Shown: positions 26,253 to 34,184 of the stretch, piece by piece
How positions within the stretch are numbered: position 1 is the first letter of the stretch
Layout: each line of letters begins with the position of its first letter
Source of the DNA: Gaiellasilicea sp963791905
Lineage (GTDB): Bacteria > Actinomycetota > Thermoleophilia > Gaiellales > Gaiellaceae
Direction of reading: 5' to 3'
Assembly: GCA_963791905.1 (NCBI GenBank)
Contig: CAWBTX010000004.1
Coordinates: 1-64,000, forward strand
Length of the DNA stretch: 64,000 nt
Made by a program: the position numbers and the translations under genes
Notes under the pieces: model-generated
Seen by the model: the letters and a program-made list of their open reading frames with translations, nothing else
Database searches by the model: none
What the model was told of the DNA's origin: nothing

Positions 26253-27140
26253 CTATGCCGTGGAGAAGAAGTCGATGAGCAGTTGGTTGACGCGTTCAGC
26301 CTCGTCGTGATGCACCCAGTGCGACGCGTCGTCAAGGCGCTCCACGCGGTCGAGGTTGGGCACGTCTTCGCGGTCGGGCTCGGCGAGGTCCGAGCCGAGA
26401 TAGGAGTCGCGCTCCCCCCAGATGACCAGTGTCGGCGCCGAGATCGGGCGAAGCTTTGCCGCGGCTTCCTTTTGGGACTGCCTGACCGAGGCGCGGTAGT
26501 AGTTGATCATCCCGGCCGCTGCCCCTGGCTGTGACCACGCCTCGACGTAGCGTTCGATTTCCTCCGGCGAGTAAGGCGGGTCCGCCTCGTCCAGGAAGTG
26601 TCGGAAGAAGTGCCAGTCTCTGGCGTGCACCACGTCCTCGGGCAATCCCGGTACCGCAAAGAAGAAGAAGTACCAGGACTTCCGGAGCTGGCTCGGGTGG
26701 TGCAGTCCCTCCGAGAGCTTCCGCGGATGCGCCGCGTTGAGGATGGCGAGTCGGTCGACCACCTCGGGGTGGTTCATCGCGGTGATCCAGGCGATGCTTC
26801 CGCCCCAGTCGTGACCGACCAACAGCGCGGACTCCGCACCGAGCTCTCCGATGAGGCCGCGGATGTCGGCGGCGAGCAGGTCGACGGCGTAGGCCTCGAA
26901 GCCCTCTGGCTTCGATGACAGGTTGTAGCCACGCGTGTCGGGGGCGACGACCCGAAAACCGGCCGTTGCGAGCGGCTCGATCTGTAGCCGCCAAGCGAAC
27001 CAGAACTCCGGGAAGCCGTGCAGCAGAACGATCAGCGGCCCGTCACCGGCCTCGACGTAATGCAAGTTCACGTCGCCGACTTGGGCATAACCCTCCCGAA
27101 GCTCGATCCCGACGTCAGGGAGCACGCTGGTGGTGGTCAT
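26253..27140 (-). CDS. alpha/beta-hydrolase, soluble epoxide hydrolase type
   Basis: 295 residues from ATG 27140, which has GGAGGTCCTC just upstream. The core shows VLLHGFPEFWFAWR (oxyanion HGFPE), ALLVGHDWGGSIAW with the nucleophilic Asp in HDWGG, PTLVIWGERDSYLG (acid region) and ASHWVHHDEAERVN (catalytic His). HGFPE plus HDWG is the classical mark of soluble epoxide hydrolases or haloalkane dehalogenase-like enzymes. It precedes the EHN hydrolase gene on the same strand by about 75 bases; the two may act on related epoxides. Confidence 0.85.
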   Translation of the reverse strand: MTTTSVLPDVGIELREGYAQVGDVNLHYVEAGDGPLIVLLHGFPEFWFAWRLQIEPLATAGFRVVAPDTRGYNLSSKPEGFEAYAVDLLAADIRGLIGELGAESALLVGHDWGGSIAWITAMNHPEVVDRLAILNAAHPRKLSEGLHHPSQLRKSWYFFFFAVPGLPEDVVHARDWHFFRHFLDEADPPYSPEEIERYVEAWSQPGAAAGMINYYRASVRQSQKEAAAKLRPISAPTLVIWGERDSYLGSDLAEPDREDVPNLDRVERLDDASHWVHHDEAERVNQLLIDFFSTA

Positions 27141-27157
27141 GAGGACCTCCGTGGGTA

Positions 27158-27175
27158 GGGGACTTGGGCGCGAGA
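27158..27175 (-). repeat. 18-bp element shared by the two hydrolase leaders (copy 2)
   Basis: Exact second copy of the sequence at 26228-26245, 18 bases before the start codon of the soluble-type hydrolase. Similarity continues weakly for about 15 bases on the outer side (GTAGTGCCTATGCCG versus CTACGCCTGCCGG). Confidence 0.5.
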
Positions 27176-27426
27176 CTACGCCTGCCGGTCTGGATACGCA
27201 ACAAAGGTCACCGGGTCGCCGCGACACCCGCACGCCGGCCCACGCTGGGGCGCCACGCACCCGTGAGTCTCAAGAAGCATAAGGCGTGTTCACCGGCTGG
27301 AACCCCGGCTGTCGAAGTAGCGAGGAACCCGGCTCGCCGTCGCGTCTTGTGAGAAGGGAAGAAAGTTGCGACGATGCTCGTCATGTGATCGCTGCTACTA
27401 ACAAGGGGCCGAAAGGAGCATGCGCA

Positions 27427-28578
27427 GTGGATGCAGTCGGTAAGGCGCATCTGACGAGCGAGATCCTGGCGCAACGCGCGGTGGGCGCGAGCGTGTCGCG
27501 CCGCCAAATCACGGACGTTCTGCACGAGCCGGACGGCGCCCCGGAGCTCGTGCTCGACCTCGTCGCCACCGAAGGCGGTGAACACGCGACGGTCAGCATG
27601 ACCTGGAGCCGCGACGACCTGGAGCGGCTGCTCGAGGGTGCCTCCGGCGACGAGGTGGTGTTGGTGTTCGACCGAGACGAGCTCGCGAGCGCATTCGGCG
27701 ACGTCGAGGCCCACGGGCTGCGCGCGAGCGCCGCTGTATTCGCCGTCGCTGCGGCGGGTGCGCTCGGCAGCGGTGCGTCGATCGCAAGCGCGGCCGTGAG
27801 CGAAGACGGCGGCCTGACCGCGGCCACGCCGATCACGGCGACGTCGACCGATGCCGCCGCGGCTGCGCTCGAGTCGCGGTCGGAGGCGTTGAACCAGGAG
27901 TACGGGCTGGGCACGTCGGGTGATGCCGCTGCTGCGGCTGCGCTCGAGTCCCGTTCGGAGGCGCTGAATCAGGAGTACGGGCTGGGCACGTCGGGTGATG
28001 CCGCTGCGGCGGCTGCGCTCGAGTCCCGTTCGGAGGCGCTGAATCAGGAGTACGGGCTGGGCTCGTCGGGTGATGCCGCTGCTGCGGCTGCGCTCGAGTC
28101 CCGTTCGGAGGCGCTGAATCAGGAGTACGGGCTGGGCTCGTCGGGTGATGCCGCTGCTGCGGCTGCGCTCGAGTCTCGGTCGGAGGCGCTGAATCAGGAG
28201 TACGGGCTCGGCTCTTCGGGTGATGCCGCTGCTGCGGCTGCGCTCGAGTCTCGGTCGGAGGCGCTGAATCAGGAGTACGGGCTCGGCTCTTCGGGTGATG
28301 CCGCTGCTGCGGCTGCGCTCGAGTCTCGGTCGGAGGCGCTGAATCAGGAGTACGGGCTCGGCTCTTCGGGTGATGCCGCTGCTGCGGCTGCGCTCGAGTC
28401 CCGGTCAGAGGCGCTGAACCAGGAGTACGGCCTCGGCTCGGCATCCGCGTCCGACAGCGGTTTGACGCTCGAGGCGCCGACGGGTGGTGACGCTCTGCTC
28501 ATCGGCGGGTTGCTCCTGACGATCGCAGGCGCCACCTTCGCGGTTCGACGGACCGCGGCGGGACGGCCGGCCACCTAG
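27427..28578 (+). CDS. membrane protein with eight 25-residue repeats
   Basis: 383 residues from GTG 27427, chosen because GAAAGGAG lies 8 bases before it. Residues 1-95 form a small hydrophilic domain (TSEILAQRAVGASVSRRQIT, EHATVSMTWSRDDLERLLEG). A hydrophobic stretch around 100-125 (ASAAVFAVAAAGALGSGAS) follows. Then come eight near-identical units built around AALESRSEALNQEYGLG. The C terminus has a second membrane segment (ALLIGGLLLTIAGATFAV) and a basic end. This gives a looped repeat region between two membrane anchors, probably outside the cell. No known function. A strong terminator follows at 28602. Confidence 0.75.
   Translation: MDAVGKAHLTSEILAQRAVGASVSRRQITDVLHEPDGAPELVLDLVATEGGEHATVSMTWSRDDLERLLEGASGDEVVLVFDRDELASAFGDVEAHGLRASAAVFAVAAAGALGSGASIASAAVSEDGGLTAATPITATSTDAAAAALESRSEALNQEYGLGTSGDAAAAAALESRSEALNQEYGLGTSGDAAAAAALESRSEALNQEYGLGSSGDAAAAAALESRSEALNQEYGLGSSGDAAAAAALESRSEALNQEYGLGSSGDAAAAAALESRSEALNQEYGLGSSGDAAAAAALESRSEALNQEYGLGSSGDAAAAAALESRSEALNQEYGLGSASASDSGLTLEAPTGGDALLIGGLLLTIAGATFAVRRTAAGRPAT
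27850..28437 (+). repeat. tandem array, eight copies of a 75-bp coding unit
   Basis: The landmark GAATCAGGAG/GAACCAGGAG recurs at 27890, 27966, 28041, 28116, 28191, 28266, 28341 and 28416, giving an exact 75-base period. Inner copies are nearly identical in DNA, so the array expanded or was homogenised recently. The first unit lacks one Ala codon. All units stay in frame. Confidence 0.95.
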
Positions 28579-28601
28579 GCGAAAGGTTCCAAAGCGAAAA
28601 T

Positions 28602-28634
28602 GGCGGAAGTGGGGCGACGCGCCCCGCTTCCGCC
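28602..28634 (+). terminator. strong GC-rich hairpin after the repeat protein gene
   Basis: A 15-bp stem with one mismatch (28602-28616 with 28620-28634) and a 3-base loop, starting 24 bases after the stop codon. There is no U tract, as is common in high-GC actinobacteria. It separates the repeat protein from the TPR-LuxR gene. Confidence 0.6.
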
Positions 28635-28735
28635 TCTGCGCCGGTCCCCGAGGACGCGCGTGGGACAAGAGACGAGGGCGACGCGAGCCTGGCGCTGCTC
28701 GGAAACGTGGTGCCGGCCGGTCATACTCGTGCTGG

Positions 28736-30415
28736 GTGAGCGCTGCGGTCGTTGATGCCGAGAACAGCTTTGCGAGGGGCTACGAGGCCCTTGCGAGCGG
28801 CAACTGGGAGGTCGCCCGCGATGCGTTCCGGAGCGCACTGACGATCGCTGATTCTCCCGAGGCACTCGACGGGCTGGGTCGCGCGCTCTGGTGGCTGAGG
28901 GAGGAGCGCGACGCCGTCGTCCACCGGGAGCGGGCGTACGCGGGATTCCGTCGGGACGGCGATCTTGCGCGGGCTTCCCGCATTGCCCTCTGGCTCTCGC
29001 GAGAGTACGCACTCGCGTTCGGAAACGAGTCCGTAGCCGGCGGTTGGCTCGCTCGTGCAGAGCGGTTGCTTCAGGACGTGGCTCCCGGCTCGGAGCAAGG
29101 ATGGCTCGATCTTGCGCGTTCCGAACGCGCCCGGGACGCGCAGGCCTCAGAACGCCTTGCAGCGGCGGCACTCGAGGTCGCCCTCACTGCCGGCGACACC
29201 GACCTCGAGCTTCGTGCCCTCGCGCAGCTCGGACTCGCCGAGGTCTCAATCGGCAGGGTCGACGAAGGCCTCGCTCACCTCGACGAGGCCATGGCCGCCG
29301 CGACGAGCGGCGAGCCGACGACGCTCGAGACGTTCGCCGACGTCTGCTGCACCTTGATGCTTGCGTGTGAGCGTGCGGGGGACACCGCCCGGCCCCAGCA
29401 GTGGAGCCAGGTGCTCGACGAGTTCGTGAGGAAGTACGACCCCGTCACGTTGCTTGCGTTCTGCCGCACCTGTTGCGCCGACGTCTTTGCCGCCAACGGT
29501 CGAATCGATGCCGCCGAAGCGGAGCTCGTTGCGGCCATACGCGAGCTGACCGAGGCCGGCCAACGATCGCGGTGCATTCCCCCGGCCGCCCGCCTCGCCG
29601 AGATTCGCGTTCTTCAGGGTCGCCTCGACGAGGCGGAACGCCTCCTCGCCGGACTCGAGACCGATCCCGATGCCGTCCGTGCCGCTGTGGCGATGCGCCT
29701 CGCGCGCAGCGAGACGCGCAGTGCGGAGGCATTGCTGGTTGCGCGCCTGGACGAGATCGGATCGACGAACCTGCTCGCGGCACCACTCCTCGAACTGCTC
29801 GTCCAGGCGAGGCTGGCCGACGACCGGGTAGCAGAAGCGACCGGCGCTGCAGAGGAGCTCGAGGCCATCGCAGCAGCTCCAGGCAGGGAACGCGTCGAGG
29901 CTGCAGCAGTTCTCGCCCGAGGCCGGATCGCCTCCGCCGAAGGCGATGCCAACGCCGTCAACCTCCTTCAGCACGCTGTCAACGGATTCGCTCGGCTGGG
30001 ACTCCGGCTCGAAGTCGCGCAGGCTCGGCTCGAGCTCGCGCGCGCGCTGGCACCACAGTCCCCGCCTGCGGCGATCGAGACGGCACGCCACGCACGAAAC
30101 GAGCTGGAGTCGCTCGGCGCGGCGCGGGACGCTGACGCAGCAGCTGCACTCATGCGATCGCTCGGCGCGAGGGGACGTGCGGGACCGAGGAGCCTCGGGT
30201 CGCTGAGCCGCCGGGAGACCGAGGTGCTACGACTCGTTGGCGAGGGGCTGTCGAACCGCGACATTGCCTCCCGGCTCTTCATCAGCCCGAAGACAGCCGA
30301 GCATCACGTCGGCCGAATCTACGCGAAGCTCGGCCTCAAGTCGCGTGCGGAGGCTGCGGCCTACGCCATTCGCAACCTCGGGGATGAAATAGGGGGTTCC
30401 CCCCTACCGCAGTAA
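28736..30415 (+). CDS. TPR-containing LuxR-family transcriptional regulator
   Basis: 559 residues, GTG start. Residues 1-480 are helical repeats of TPR type (FARGYEALASGNWEVARDAF, LGLAEVSIGRVDEGLAHLDE, RGRIASAEGDANAVNLLQHA). The C-terminal LuxR HTH is LSRRETEVLRLVGEGLSNRD followed by IASRLFISPKTAEHHVGRIY. There is no P-loop domain, so this is not a MalT/LAL type. The TPR part probably binds a protein or ligand. It precedes SnoaL-like, cupin and hydrolase genes on the same strand and may regulate them. Its 3' end contains a short GGGGG/CCCCC hairpin. Confidence 0.85.
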   Translation: MSAAVVDAENSFARGYEALASGNWEVARDAFRSALTIADSPEALDGLGRALWWLREERDAVVHRERAYAGFRRDGDLARASRIALWLSREYALAFGNESVAGGWLARAERLLQDVAPGSEQGWLDLARSERARDAQASERLAAAALEVALTAGDTDLELRALAQLGLAEVSIGRVDEGLAHLDEAMAAATSGEPTTLETFADVCCTLMLACERAGDTARPQQWSQVLDEFVRKYDPVTLLAFCRTCCADVFAANGRIDAAEAELVAAIRELTEAGQRSRCIPPAARLAEIRVLQGRLDEAERLLAGLETDPDAVRAAVAMRLARSETRSAEALLVARLDEIGSTNLLAAPLLELLVQARLADDRVAEATGAAEELEAIAAAPGRERVEAAAVLARGRIASAEGDANAVNLLQHAVNGFARLGLRLEVAQARLELARALAPQSPPAAIETARHARNELESLGAARDADAAAALMRSLGARGRAGPRSLGSLSRRETEVLRLVGEGLSNRDIASRLFISPKTAEHHVGRIYAKLGLKSRAEAAAYAIRNLGDEIGGSPLPQ

Positions 30416-30461
30416 CTCACGCCGCGCGATGCTGACGGGCAACGACGAAAGGAGCACCGCA

Positions 30462-30863
30462 ATGTCCGAGCAGAACAAGCAACTCGTCAGGAAGTACTAC
30501 GACGAGGTCCTCAACGGACGAGATCTGGACTCCGTTGGCAACTACTTCGCCGACGAGCGCATGGTCGAGGGCGTTCGTCGTGGCTGTTTCTCCTACTTCA
30601 CGTCTTTCCCCGACCTCCACGTGAGTCTCGACGAGCTCATCGAGGAAGGCGACAGTGTCTTCGTTCGCTCGACGATGACGGGCACCCACGACGGGGAGTA
30701 CAAGGGCATTCCTCCGACCGGCCGACACATCGCCTCTGAGTCGGCCGAAGTCTTCCGCATCAAGGACGAGAGATTCGTCGGCTACTGGTGCCTGTCCAAC
30801 GTGGCCGGGCTCATGCGACAGCTCACCGAGGAGCCGGCCATCGAAGCCGTCTCCGCCGCTTAA
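30462..30863 (+). CDS. SnoaL-like polyketide-cyclase family protein
   Basis: 133 residues from ATG 30462, behind GAAAGGAG. The NTF2-like cone fold is seen as LVRKYYDEVLNGRDLDSVGN, SFPDLHVSLDELIEEGDSV and GTHDGEYKGIPPTGRHI, the standard SnoaL/ester-cyclase signature including the PPTGR segment. Many relatives have no proven reaction. It lies 46 bases after the LuxR-type gene. Confidence 0.85.
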   Translation: MSEQNKQLVRKYYDEVLNGRDLDSVGNYFADERMVEGVRRGCFSYFTSFPDLHVSLDELIEEGDSVFVRSTMTGTHDGEYKGIPPTGRHIASESAEVFRIKDERFVGYWCLSNVAGLMRQLTEEPAIEAVSAA

Positions 30864-30874
30864 GCGTCCTCTGT

Positions 30875-30892
30875 CCGCCCGTCACCGGGCGG
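30875..30892 (+). terminator. short hairpin between the SnoaL-like and cupin genes
   Basis: Perfect 7-bp stem CCGCCCG/CGGGCGG with a TCAC loop. It lies 12 bases after the SnoaL-like stop and 30 bases before the cupin start. No U tract follows, so it may only partly stop or stabilise the transcript. Confidence 0.4.
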
Positions 30893-30921
30893 GCCCCACC
30901 ACCACGGGAAAGGAAGTTCCA

Positions 30922-31299
30922 ATGCCCAAGGCATCGAAAGAGACTGCCTCCGAAAGCGTGAATCTCGAAGGCTACGAGGGACGCTTCGAGCACTTCGATG
31001 GCGGCTACTCCGTCGGTTTCGAGACCTACACCGCGGATGCAGATCTTGCGCCGCTCTTCAAGGGGCTCCCCGACGACCGCTGCCAGTGCCCCCACTGGGG
31101 CTATGTCGTCAAAGGGAAGGTCAAGTTCACGTTCGCCGACCGCGAAGAAACCTATGAGGGTGGAGACGCGTACTACGCGCCTCCCGGACATCTCCCGCAG
31201 CTCTACGCAGGGTCGGAGGTCGTCGAGTTCCATCCCACCGCCGAGCTGGCGAAGACGATGGAGGTCGTCGAGAAGAACATGGAGGCGATGACTGCGTAG
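30922..31299 (+). CDS. small cupin
   Basis: 125 residues from ATG 30922, with GGAAAGGAAG upstream. Cupin core: RCQCPHWGYVVKGKVKFTFA and GGDAYYAPPGHLPQLYAG. Only one His is present in each motif and a CxC pair precedes the first. The C terminus is a charged helix. Function unknown; it sits between the SnoaL-like and hydrolase genes. Confidence 0.75.
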   Translation: MPKASKETASESVNLEGYEGRFEHFDGGYSVGFETYTADADLAPLFKGLPDDRCQCPHWGYVVKGKVKFTFADREETYEGGDAYYAPPGHLPQLYAGSEVVEFHPTAELAKTMEVVEKNMEAMTA

Positions 31300-31341
31300 A
31301 CCGGGGCGTGCGCTCGTTCGTGCGGTGAGTAGGATCGCGAG

Positions 31342-32100
31342 GTGGCGGCTCGGCATCGCGTGATGCTGCTGGCGGGTGTGGTCTTGCCCGCCGAGCCCGC
31401 GTACGCGGCGTTGCTCGAGGTTCTTGGCGAGCGTGTCGATGCCGTCGCCAAGGACCTCGAGGTGTATTCAGCGGATCGGCCGCCGCCGGACTTCAATCTC
31501 GGAGTCGAAGTCGAGGGGATCCTGCGCGAGGCCGATGCTCGGGGCTTCGACCGCTTTCATCTCGTCGGCTACTCGGGTGGTGGTGCCTCGGCGATCGCCT
31601 TCGCCGCCGTCAGCGGCGAGCGACTTCTTAGCTTGGCGGTTCTCGAGCCGGCGTGGGCGGGCAACGAGCGAACGCGGGAAGAGGAGGCAGTGATGGAGCG
31701 CTTAAGGGCGCTCGAATCGCTTCCTGCCGAACAGTTCATGGCCGGGTTCATGCGTCTGCAGCTAGCCCCTGGTGTCGAGCCGCCACCAACCCCCGAGGGT
31801 CCCGCCCCGCCGTGGATGGCCAAGCGACCCGCCGGTGTGCGCGCCTTCATCAATGCGTTCGACAGCAGTGACCTCGACCTGGAGGCGCTACGGAGCTTCG
31901 AGCGGCCGGTGTACTTCGCGCTCGGCGGCCGCAGCAACCCCGACTTCTTCGCTCGAATCGCCGACCGGCTGGCCGCGATCTTCCCCGATTTCACGCTGGA
32001 GACGTTCGCCGAGCGCCACCACTTCGACCCGCCCCACCGCGTCGAGCCTCAGCGCCTCGCCAACTCACTCCTCGCACTCTGGCAGCGCGCCGAGTCCTGA
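31342..32100 (+). CDS. alpha/beta-hydrolase
   Basis: 252 residues, GTG start. The nucleophile elbow is FHLVGYSGGGASAIAFAAV (G-Y-S-G-G), so the nucleophile is Ser, unlike the Asp enzymes at 25-27 kb. An acid-region strand PVYFALGGRSNPDFFARIAD and a terminal His segment ETFAERHHFDPPHRV complete the likely triad. Probably an esterase or thioesterase-like enzyme with unknown substrate. Confidence 0.8.
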   Translation: MAARHRVMLLAGVVLPAEPAYAALLEVLGERVDAVAKDLEVYSADRPPPDFNLGVEVEGILREADARGFDRFHLVGYSGGGASAIAFAAVSGERLLSLAVLEPAWAGNERTREEEAVMERLRALESLPAEQFMAGFMRLQLAPGVEPPPTPEGPAPPWMAKRPAGVRAFINAFDSSDLDLEALRSFERPVYFALGGRSNPDFFARIADRLAAIFPDFTLETFAERHHFDPPHRVEPQRLANSLLALWQRAES

Positions 32101-32281
32101 GCAATCGGGCTGCGTCGTCGAGCGCGTCGATCGCCGGGCTCCCGGTTCCCTGGGCCTGGAAGGTCTCACCGACGCGGGCGACCTCGACGACCGGCTGGTG
32201 CGCGGCCGTCCAGCCGACCCAGATCGCGTAGGCGCCGACGACGGTCGCGGCAACCAAGAGCGGCGCCCTCAGCTCCCTCAC
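31991..32281 (-). CDS. possible small membrane protein
   Basis: A GTG at 32281 opens VRELRAPLLVAATVVGAYAI with one membrane segment, then VVEVARVGETFQAQGTGSPA. The first 60 residues read like a real secreted or anchored protein. The C-terminal third lies opposite the end of the hydrolase gene and looks like antisense, so either the true gene is short and broken or the frame is spurious. Confidence 0.25.
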   Translation of the reverse strand: MRELRAPLLVAATVVGAYAIWVGWTAAHQPVVEVARVGETFQAQGTGSPAIDALDDAARLLRTRRAARVRGVSWRGAEARRGGAGRSGGARRTSPA

Positions 32282-32348
32282 GCGGCAGGACTCTACAGCG
32301 GCTCCAGGTCGGGTTCGAGACGCCGCGGCGGAGTGGTACAAAGGCCCG

Positions 32349-32432
32349 GTGGCGTCCGATCCGCTGACTGGCAACACCATCGCGGGCTACCGGATCGAGT
32401 CCGCATCGCGCGTCAAGCGGGTCGGGGGCTAG
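32349..32432 (+). pseudogene. N-terminal stub resembling a Ser/Thr kinase
   Basis: A 27-residue frame from GTG 32349 reading VASDPLTGNTIAGYRIESAS and ending VKRVGG. The TIAGYRIES pattern is the typical first strand before the glycine loop of PknB-like kinases. Compare EGYRIDALIGRGGMG in the full kinase at 37493. The glycine loop is missing and the stop lies 2 bases before the cytochrome lipoprotein gene. Probably a deletion scar, or a short leader peptide. Confidence 0.35.
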
Positions 32433-32434
32433 GC

Positions 32435-33811
32435 GTGCGGGCGGTGCGAACGCTGGCGCTCGTCGCCGCGGCCGTCCTCGCGGGGTGCGGTGGCGGAGAC
32501 GGCGAGTCAGGATCGGAGGAGAGCTCGGCCGGAGCGAAGGTCTACGCCGACGCAGGCTGTGGTGACTGCCACACCCTCGGCGCCGCCGGCTCGACGGGAA
32601 CCGTCGGCCCGACCCTCGACGGCACGCAGCTCGACGCCGACCGGATCGCCGCCCAGGTCCGGCGGGGCGGGAACGGGATGCCGTCGTTCGGCTCGCAGCT
32701 CAGCGAGCAGGAGATCGCGGACGTCGCCGACTACGTGGCGTCGGCTGCCGAGGAGAAGACCAGCGTGGCGAAGACGTTCGAGCCCGACGCGACCGAGCTC
32801 GCCGACTGCGACACGGGCGCGAACACCTGTCTCGAGCAGGCGTTCGGAAACGTCGCCTACAACGACGGGCCGAAGGAGGCGACCGCGCTCCTGGAGACGA
32901 AGATGGCGAGCGATGCCGCGGTGCTCGCCGACTGCCACCGCATCGTCCACTCCATCGGGGCGGCGGCGCTCGCCCGCTTCGACGGCAACGTCGCGAAGGC
33001 GTTCGCAGAAGGCTCGGCCGTCTGTGGCTCGGGTTTCTACCACGGCCTGATCGAGCGGGCCTTCGTCGGCGTGCCCGACGACGAGCTCGGCCTGTCGCTG
33101 GCCGCCAACCGGATCTGCGAGGACGAGGAGATCCGGCGCGTCGGGTTCATCTCCTACCAGTGCGTCCACGGGCTCGGCCATGGCCTGATGCTCCACACGG
33201 GTTACGACATGCCGAAGTCGCTTCGTGTCTGCGACGCGCTGGAGGCGGAGTTCGACCAGGTCTCGTGTACCGGGGGCGTCTTCATGGAGAACGCGAACTC
33301 CTCGTACGGGACGACCTCCGAGTGGCTGAGGAGCGACGACCTCATCTATCCCTGCAACGCGGTCGCGGAGCGGCACAAGTACTACTGCTACCTGCTCGTG
33401 ACGTCGCGCATCCTGCCGGCGGTGGGCGGGAGCCTCCAACGTACGGCCGAGGTCTGCCGGCGGAGCGAGCCCGACTGGGTCGGCGAGTGCTTCGAGTCGT
33501 TCGGCAGGGACGCTTCCGGGATCTCGAAGCAGAACGGCGACGAGATCCTCCCTCTCTGCCGCCTCGCCGGCGCGAACGAGGACGACTGCATCTACGGCGC
33601 GGCGCGCGACATTGCGAACAACGATGCGGACGCGAAGCGCGCCGCCCGCTTCTGCGACAAGGTCCCCGCGCGCGCCCGCGCTCACTGCTTCGAAGGCGTC
33701 GGCACGATCCTCGGCGGCCTGCACACGTACGCCGAGGAGCGCCGTGCCGCCTGCGCGGAGGTGACGACGCGCTATCTGGCGGCCTGCGCGCGCGGCGCCG
33801 GCATCGGTTAG
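32435..33811 (+). CDS. lipoprotein: cytochrome c domain fused to a Cys/His-rich HGxGHG domain
   Basis: 458 residues from GTG 32435. The signal peptide ends in a lipobox (LAAAVLAGC; Cys near residue 19), so it is anchored on the outer face of the membrane. Residues 30-115 form a class I cytochrome c with CGDCH and a Met ligand in NGMPSFGSQLSEQEI. Residues 125-458 form a Cys-rich domain with CHRIVHSIG, CGSGFYHGLIERAF, then CVHGLGHGLMLHTGYD, CTGGVFMENANSS and regularly spaced Cys to the end. This second domain is homologous to the protein at 34185-35423. No named family is recognised. The His-rich HGLGHG suggests metal or haem binding. It is convergent with the cupredoxin gene, with overlapping stops. 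Confidence 0.85.
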   Translation: MRAVRTLALVAAAVLAGCGGGDGESGSEESSAGAKVYADAGCGDCHTLGAAGSTGTVGPTLDGTQLDADRIAAQVRRGGNGMPSFGSQLSEQEIADVADYVASAAEEKTSVAKTFEPDATELADCDTGANTCLEQAFGNVAYNDGPKEATALLETKMASDAAVLADCHRIVHSIGAAALARFDGNVAKAFAEGSAVCGSGFYHGLIERAFVGVPDDELGLSLAANRICEDEEIRRVGFISYQCVHGLGHGLMLHTGYDMPKSLRVCDALEAEFDQVSCTGGVFMENANSSYGTTSEWLRSDDLIYPCNAVAERHKYYCYLLVTSRILPAVGGSLQRTAEVCRRSEPDWVGECFESFGRDASGISKQNGDEILPLCRLAGANEDDCIYGAARDIANNDADAKRAARFCDKVPARARAHCFEGVGTILGGLHTYAEERRAACAEVTTRYLAACARGAGIG

Positions 33812-34119
33812 CGGACGACGACCACGCCCTTCGTCTCCGGCGCGAGGTGGTCGTGAAACGCCCAGCGCCCGGAACGCTCGAACGTGTACGACCAGGAACC
33901 TCCGGCGGGCACGCCCCTCTCGGCGTCGAAGCCCGGATAGACCTCGTGGGTGGGGTGGACGTCCGACGCCGGCCAGGAGTCGTCGGCGCTGTCGTTCACG
34001 AAGACGACGGCGTCGCCACGCTCGATCGTCAGCGACGCAGGCTCCCAGCCCGCCGTCGTGCGGGTGATCTCGTGGTCGGTGCCCGAGTCTCCGTCCCGGA
34101 GCGCGCCGACGACACCCAC
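33808..34119 (-). CDS. cupredoxin-like protein
   Basis: 103 residues from GTG 34119. In-frame hydrophobic codons continue upstream to the previous gene stop (AAVAILVFAALVGVVG), which looks like a membrane anchor, but no ATG, GTG or TTG is present there. The core EITRTTAGWEPASLTIERGD, VVFVNDSADDSWPASDVHPT and SGRWAFHDHLAPETKGVVVV has plastocyanin/cupredoxin topology. The usual Cys ligand is replaced, since the loop reads WAFHDHLAPETKG; His residues remain. Electron transfer or copper binding is likely but the site is atypical. It is the last gene of the kinase/HGxGHG operon. Confidence 0.7.
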   Translation of the reverse strand: MGVVGALRDGDSGTDHEITRTTAGWEPASLTIERGDAVVFVNDSADDSWPASDVHPTHEVYPGFDAERGVPAGGSWSYTFERSGRWAFHDHLAPETKGVVVVR

Positions 34120-34184
34120 GACGCCGACGAGTGCGGCGAAGACGAGAATGGCGACGGCGGCCCTGACGATCTCGTCTCGCCTCC

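Noticed and set aside
27850..28437. CRISPR array
   Set aside because: Units are contiguous 75-bp repeats without spacers and stay in a coding frame, so this is a protein repeat.
27833..28444. Minus-strand open frame with tandem repeats
   Set aside because: It is the antisense reading of the 75-bp coding repeats; any in-phase repeat array gives such a mirror frame.
30388..30408. GGGGG/CCCCC hairpin as terminator of the LuxR-type gene
   Set aside because: It lies inside the last codons and has no U tract, so termination there is uncertain; mentioned only with the gene.
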